NCBI GenBank assembly: GCA_012510325.1 | Contig: JAAZIG010000302.1 | Span: 1 to 25,483, forward strand | DNA: 25,483 nt | Direction of reading: 5' to 3' | Origin: Bacillota bacterium | GTDB lineage: Bacteria > Bacillota > Dethiobacteria > DTU022 | Shown: piece after piece, positions 24,011 to 25,483 of the stretch | Layout of the letters: the number at the start of each line of letters is the position of its first letter | How positions within the stretch are numbered: position 1 is the stretch's first letter | Position numbers and translations under genes: made by a program | Notes under the pieces: model-generated | Told to the model about the DNA's origin: nothing | Seen by the model: only the letters and a program-made list of their open reading frames with translations | Database searches by the model: none

Positions 24011-24244
24011 GAACATTTTTTGGCGTTTCCCTTCTCATTAATTGGAAACTCCCTCCGGCTTCGCCAGGGATCTTCGCTGCCCCTGTGTTTGCTCGGGGGG
24101 TAACAAATAATAGTAAACCTTGACGGCGGGTTTGCACCTTCGCCGCCTTAGCCCTGCCTGAGGGTATCTGTAGCGCGAGGTCCTTCCTGCCCGCTTGATT
24201 TTCTCCGAAATAAGAAGAAGGCAGACAGATGATCAAGGGAAGCC
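24011..24244. other. Hairpin-rich intergenic region, no gene recognised
   Basis: This stretch between the lipoprotein stop and the iscR promoter holds no convincing gene. A 95-codon frame crosses it but lacks a good ribosome binding site and runs through the promoter. It contains four short GC-rich inverted repeats: TCCCT/AGGGA plus GGC/GCC at 24050-24070, CCCC/GGGG at 24080-24097, GGCGG/CCGCC at 24125-24147, and CCCT/AGGG at 24152-24164. None is followed by a T run on either strand. I tested it by eye against common riboswitch signatures and found no match. Confidence 0.5.
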
Positions 24245-25363
24245 CTACTTATAGATATACCCGGTAATCGCTTTTTCATAGAGAGCGTAATTATCATCGG
24301 GAACGAGGTGCAGGTTGGGGTTGGCAAACTTCTCTCTGTTGATCTCATATTCATCATAAAAACCGAGCTCGGCGCGGTAAATCTTTTTCGTTTCAGCATC
24401 GTACAGCCGGTCGTAGCCCAAAGTGGCATCGCTTCTTTTCTGGGAAAGGGCATCGTTCACTCTTTGCCGTTCATGCCAGGCCTGATTGTAGGAATCGGCC
24501 GCTTCGGAAAGTGTCTTCCCCACCTCCAGAGCCGCTCTCGTTTCCCATTCTTTCCGCGCCACCCCCTGGCGAATATAATCTTCGTCGAATTGAAAACTGG
24601 CCAGGGATTCTGCCAGCGTTTCTTCCAACAGATAAAACTCATCTGCCGGCGCGGAGATACCTGTTACGACATAGACACCGTAATAACCGGCGTCCACAGT
24701 GCCCATATAGCTTGTCATCAGATCAAATACGCTGGCGGCAAAAAGGCCCTCACAGGGGATCTGGTCATGGATGAACAACCCCCTTAAAATCGAATCGTCC
24801 AGCGAGGCGGAGGCGATGGGCGAACATCGCGGGGCCTGCTCCACTATCTCCAAATTAACAAATAAGGGAAAATTATGAGCGATCCCATATCTCGATGCCA
24901 GGGCGGTAAACTCGTCAAAGATGGTAAAGAATTGTTCGGTTGTCGCCGGGAAGAGCACCGGGGCGTCCGCATAAAGCTGGGCCTCGGCGTAACCGCCGCC
25001 GGCCAGATAGCTTCTCCAGGCCCCTTTCGCTTCTTCGCTTTTTAAAAATGGTTTCATATTGCCGTAGAAAAAGATCTGTTTTGCCGGAGAGGCGGGATCG
25101 TGGAGCCGGAAGCCGAAATTCTCATATTCCCCTGTTGTCTCCAGAGTCCAGTTTGCCGGAACCTTCATCGTAAAAAAATCGCCGTTGTATTCTTCCAGCT
25201 TTAGCTGCACAGGTTCTGCCGGCTCCAGGTTCAGCCGGATATCATCACTCTTTTCACCGGCCCCCGGTGTGCCGTTCTCCACTGCCGGGTTGCAACCGGT
25301 TAAAGCGAATAAAACAACTATCAGGAGGAAGACGGTTATACGAAATAACGGCTGGCGGCTCAA
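24245..25363 (-). CDS. Lipoprotein of unknown function
   Basis: The 372-residue product has a lipoprotein signal peptide: a hydrophobic segment at about residues 9-21 and the lipobox LTGC with Cys24. After a low-complexity linker comes a domain starting near residue 60 (FFTMKVPANWTLETTGEYEN) whose opening resembles PsbP-like or DUF1795-type folds of secreted proteins, only weakly. Two further cysteines, Cys180 and Cys204, could form a disulfide. The C-terminal part is helical and charged. The start is TTG at 25363 with a weak GGTGAAAAG site. It appears lower in G+C than its neighbours by eye. It is separate from the iscR unit, with its own promoter upstream. Confidence 0.78.
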   Translation of the reverse strand: MSRQPLFRITVFLLIVVLFALTGCNPAVENGTPGAGEKSDDIRLNLEPAEPVQLKLEEYNGDFFTMKVPANWTLETTGEYENFGFRLHDPASPAKQIFFYGNMKPFLKSEEAKGAWRSYLAGGGYAEAQLYADAPVLFPATTEQFFTIFDEFTALASRYGIAHNFPLFVNLEIVEQAPRCSPIASASLDDSILRGLFIHDQIPCEGLFAASVFDLMTSYMGTVDAGYYGVYVVTGISAPADEFYLLEETLAESLASFQFDEDYIRQGVARKEWETRAALEVGKTLSEAADSYNQAWHERQRVNDALSQKRSDATLGYDRLYDAETKKIYRAELGFYDEYEINREKFANPNLHLVPDDNYALYEKAITGYIYK

Positions 25364-25400
25364 CTTTTCACCGACTTTCCGAAATGTTCAACCTCGCCTT

Positions 25401-25429
25401 ATTTTAACCAACATTCGACAGATTTTCAA
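25401..25429 (-). promoter_or_regulatory. Promoter for the lipoprotein gene
   Basis: TTGAAA (25424-25429) and TAAAAT (25401-25406) on the minus strand are separated by 17 bases, a good sigma-A-type promoter about 38 bases before the TTG start. Confidence 0.7.
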
Positions 25430-25483
25430 TCGCCTTTTCTCTGCGCAGGCCGGACAAACCGATTTATAGTTTTTCCAGAGCGA

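Noticed and set aside
24120..24150. Possible tRNA T-arm
   Set aside because: No GTTC-type T loop with a 5-bp stem, acceptor stem or anticodon arm could be paired.
24050..24170. Possible riboswitch such as c-di-GMP, glycine or Moco type
   Set aside because: A GCAAACC stretch and a GAAGCCGGAG stretch look suggestive, but the required partner motifs and helices of these classes are not present by eye. A covariance-model search would decide.
23949..24236. Minus-strand 95-codon frame between the lipoprotein gene and iscR
   Set aside because: It has only a TTG start with a weak ribosome binding site, runs through the iscR promoter, and has no recognisable domain.
1..25483. CRISPR arrays, insertion sequences, prophage or attachment sites
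   Set aside because: No regularly spaced direct repeats, transposase, integrase or tRNA-associated duplications were seen anywhere in the window.

Overview
The window comes from the chromosome of an endospore-forming Firmicute, most likely a moderately GC-rich anaerobic clostridial lineage. Evidence for this is the sporulation genes (yqfC, yqfD, spoIIP, a yqxA-like gene), the B. subtilis-like order yqfC-yqfD-phoH-yqfF-ybeY-dgkA-cdd-era, the CIRCE/HrcA heat-shock control, and strong AGGAGG ribosome binding sites with frequent TTG and GTG starts. Nearly all of the DNA is explained by housekeeping genes. I see no prophage, insertion sequence, CRISPR array, tRNA or rRNA gene.

Region 1 (1-7.9 kb, minus strand) is one long operon: yqfC, yqfD, phoH, pgpH (yqfF), a ybeY-dgkA fusion, a DUF881 membrane protein, a cytidine deaminase-TrmO fusion, and era, which runs off the left edge. 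Several junctions are start/stop overlaps. It combines sporulation, ribosome maturation, cyclic-di-AMP turnover and lipid/nucleotide salvage.

Region 2 (8.1-12.9 kb) has plus-strand genes for a sodium:solute symporter and an adjacent 40-residue membrane peptide. These are followed by minus-strand rpsU and a HIT protein, then the plus-strand set mnmH (tRNA 2-selenouridine synthase), a YlbF-family gene and a HAD hydrolase. The HIT and mnmH promoters diverge from a shared spacer.

Region 3 (12.9-21.8 kb, minus strand) runs spoIIP, yqxA-like, then the heat-shock operon hrcA-grpE-dnaK-dnaJ, then rsmE, mtaB and a membrane-anchored protein of unknown function. A clear sigma-A promoter with a perfect CIRCE element lies before hrcA. 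The last gene converges on the HAD gene, and both stop codons lie in the loop of a perfect 10-bp hairpin.

Region 4 (21.9-25.5 kb, minus strand) is an iron-sulfur module, an Rrf2/IscR-type regulator followed by iscS and iscU, with a good promoter and a candidate operator. Beyond it are a hairpin-rich spacer with no recognised gene and a gene for an unknown lipoprotein.

The most unusual items are the cytidine deaminase-TrmO fusion, the ybeY-dgkA fusion, the small symporter-linked peptide, the stop-codon hairpin and the unexplained hairpin string at 24.05-24.17 kb. I found no clear new multigene system.
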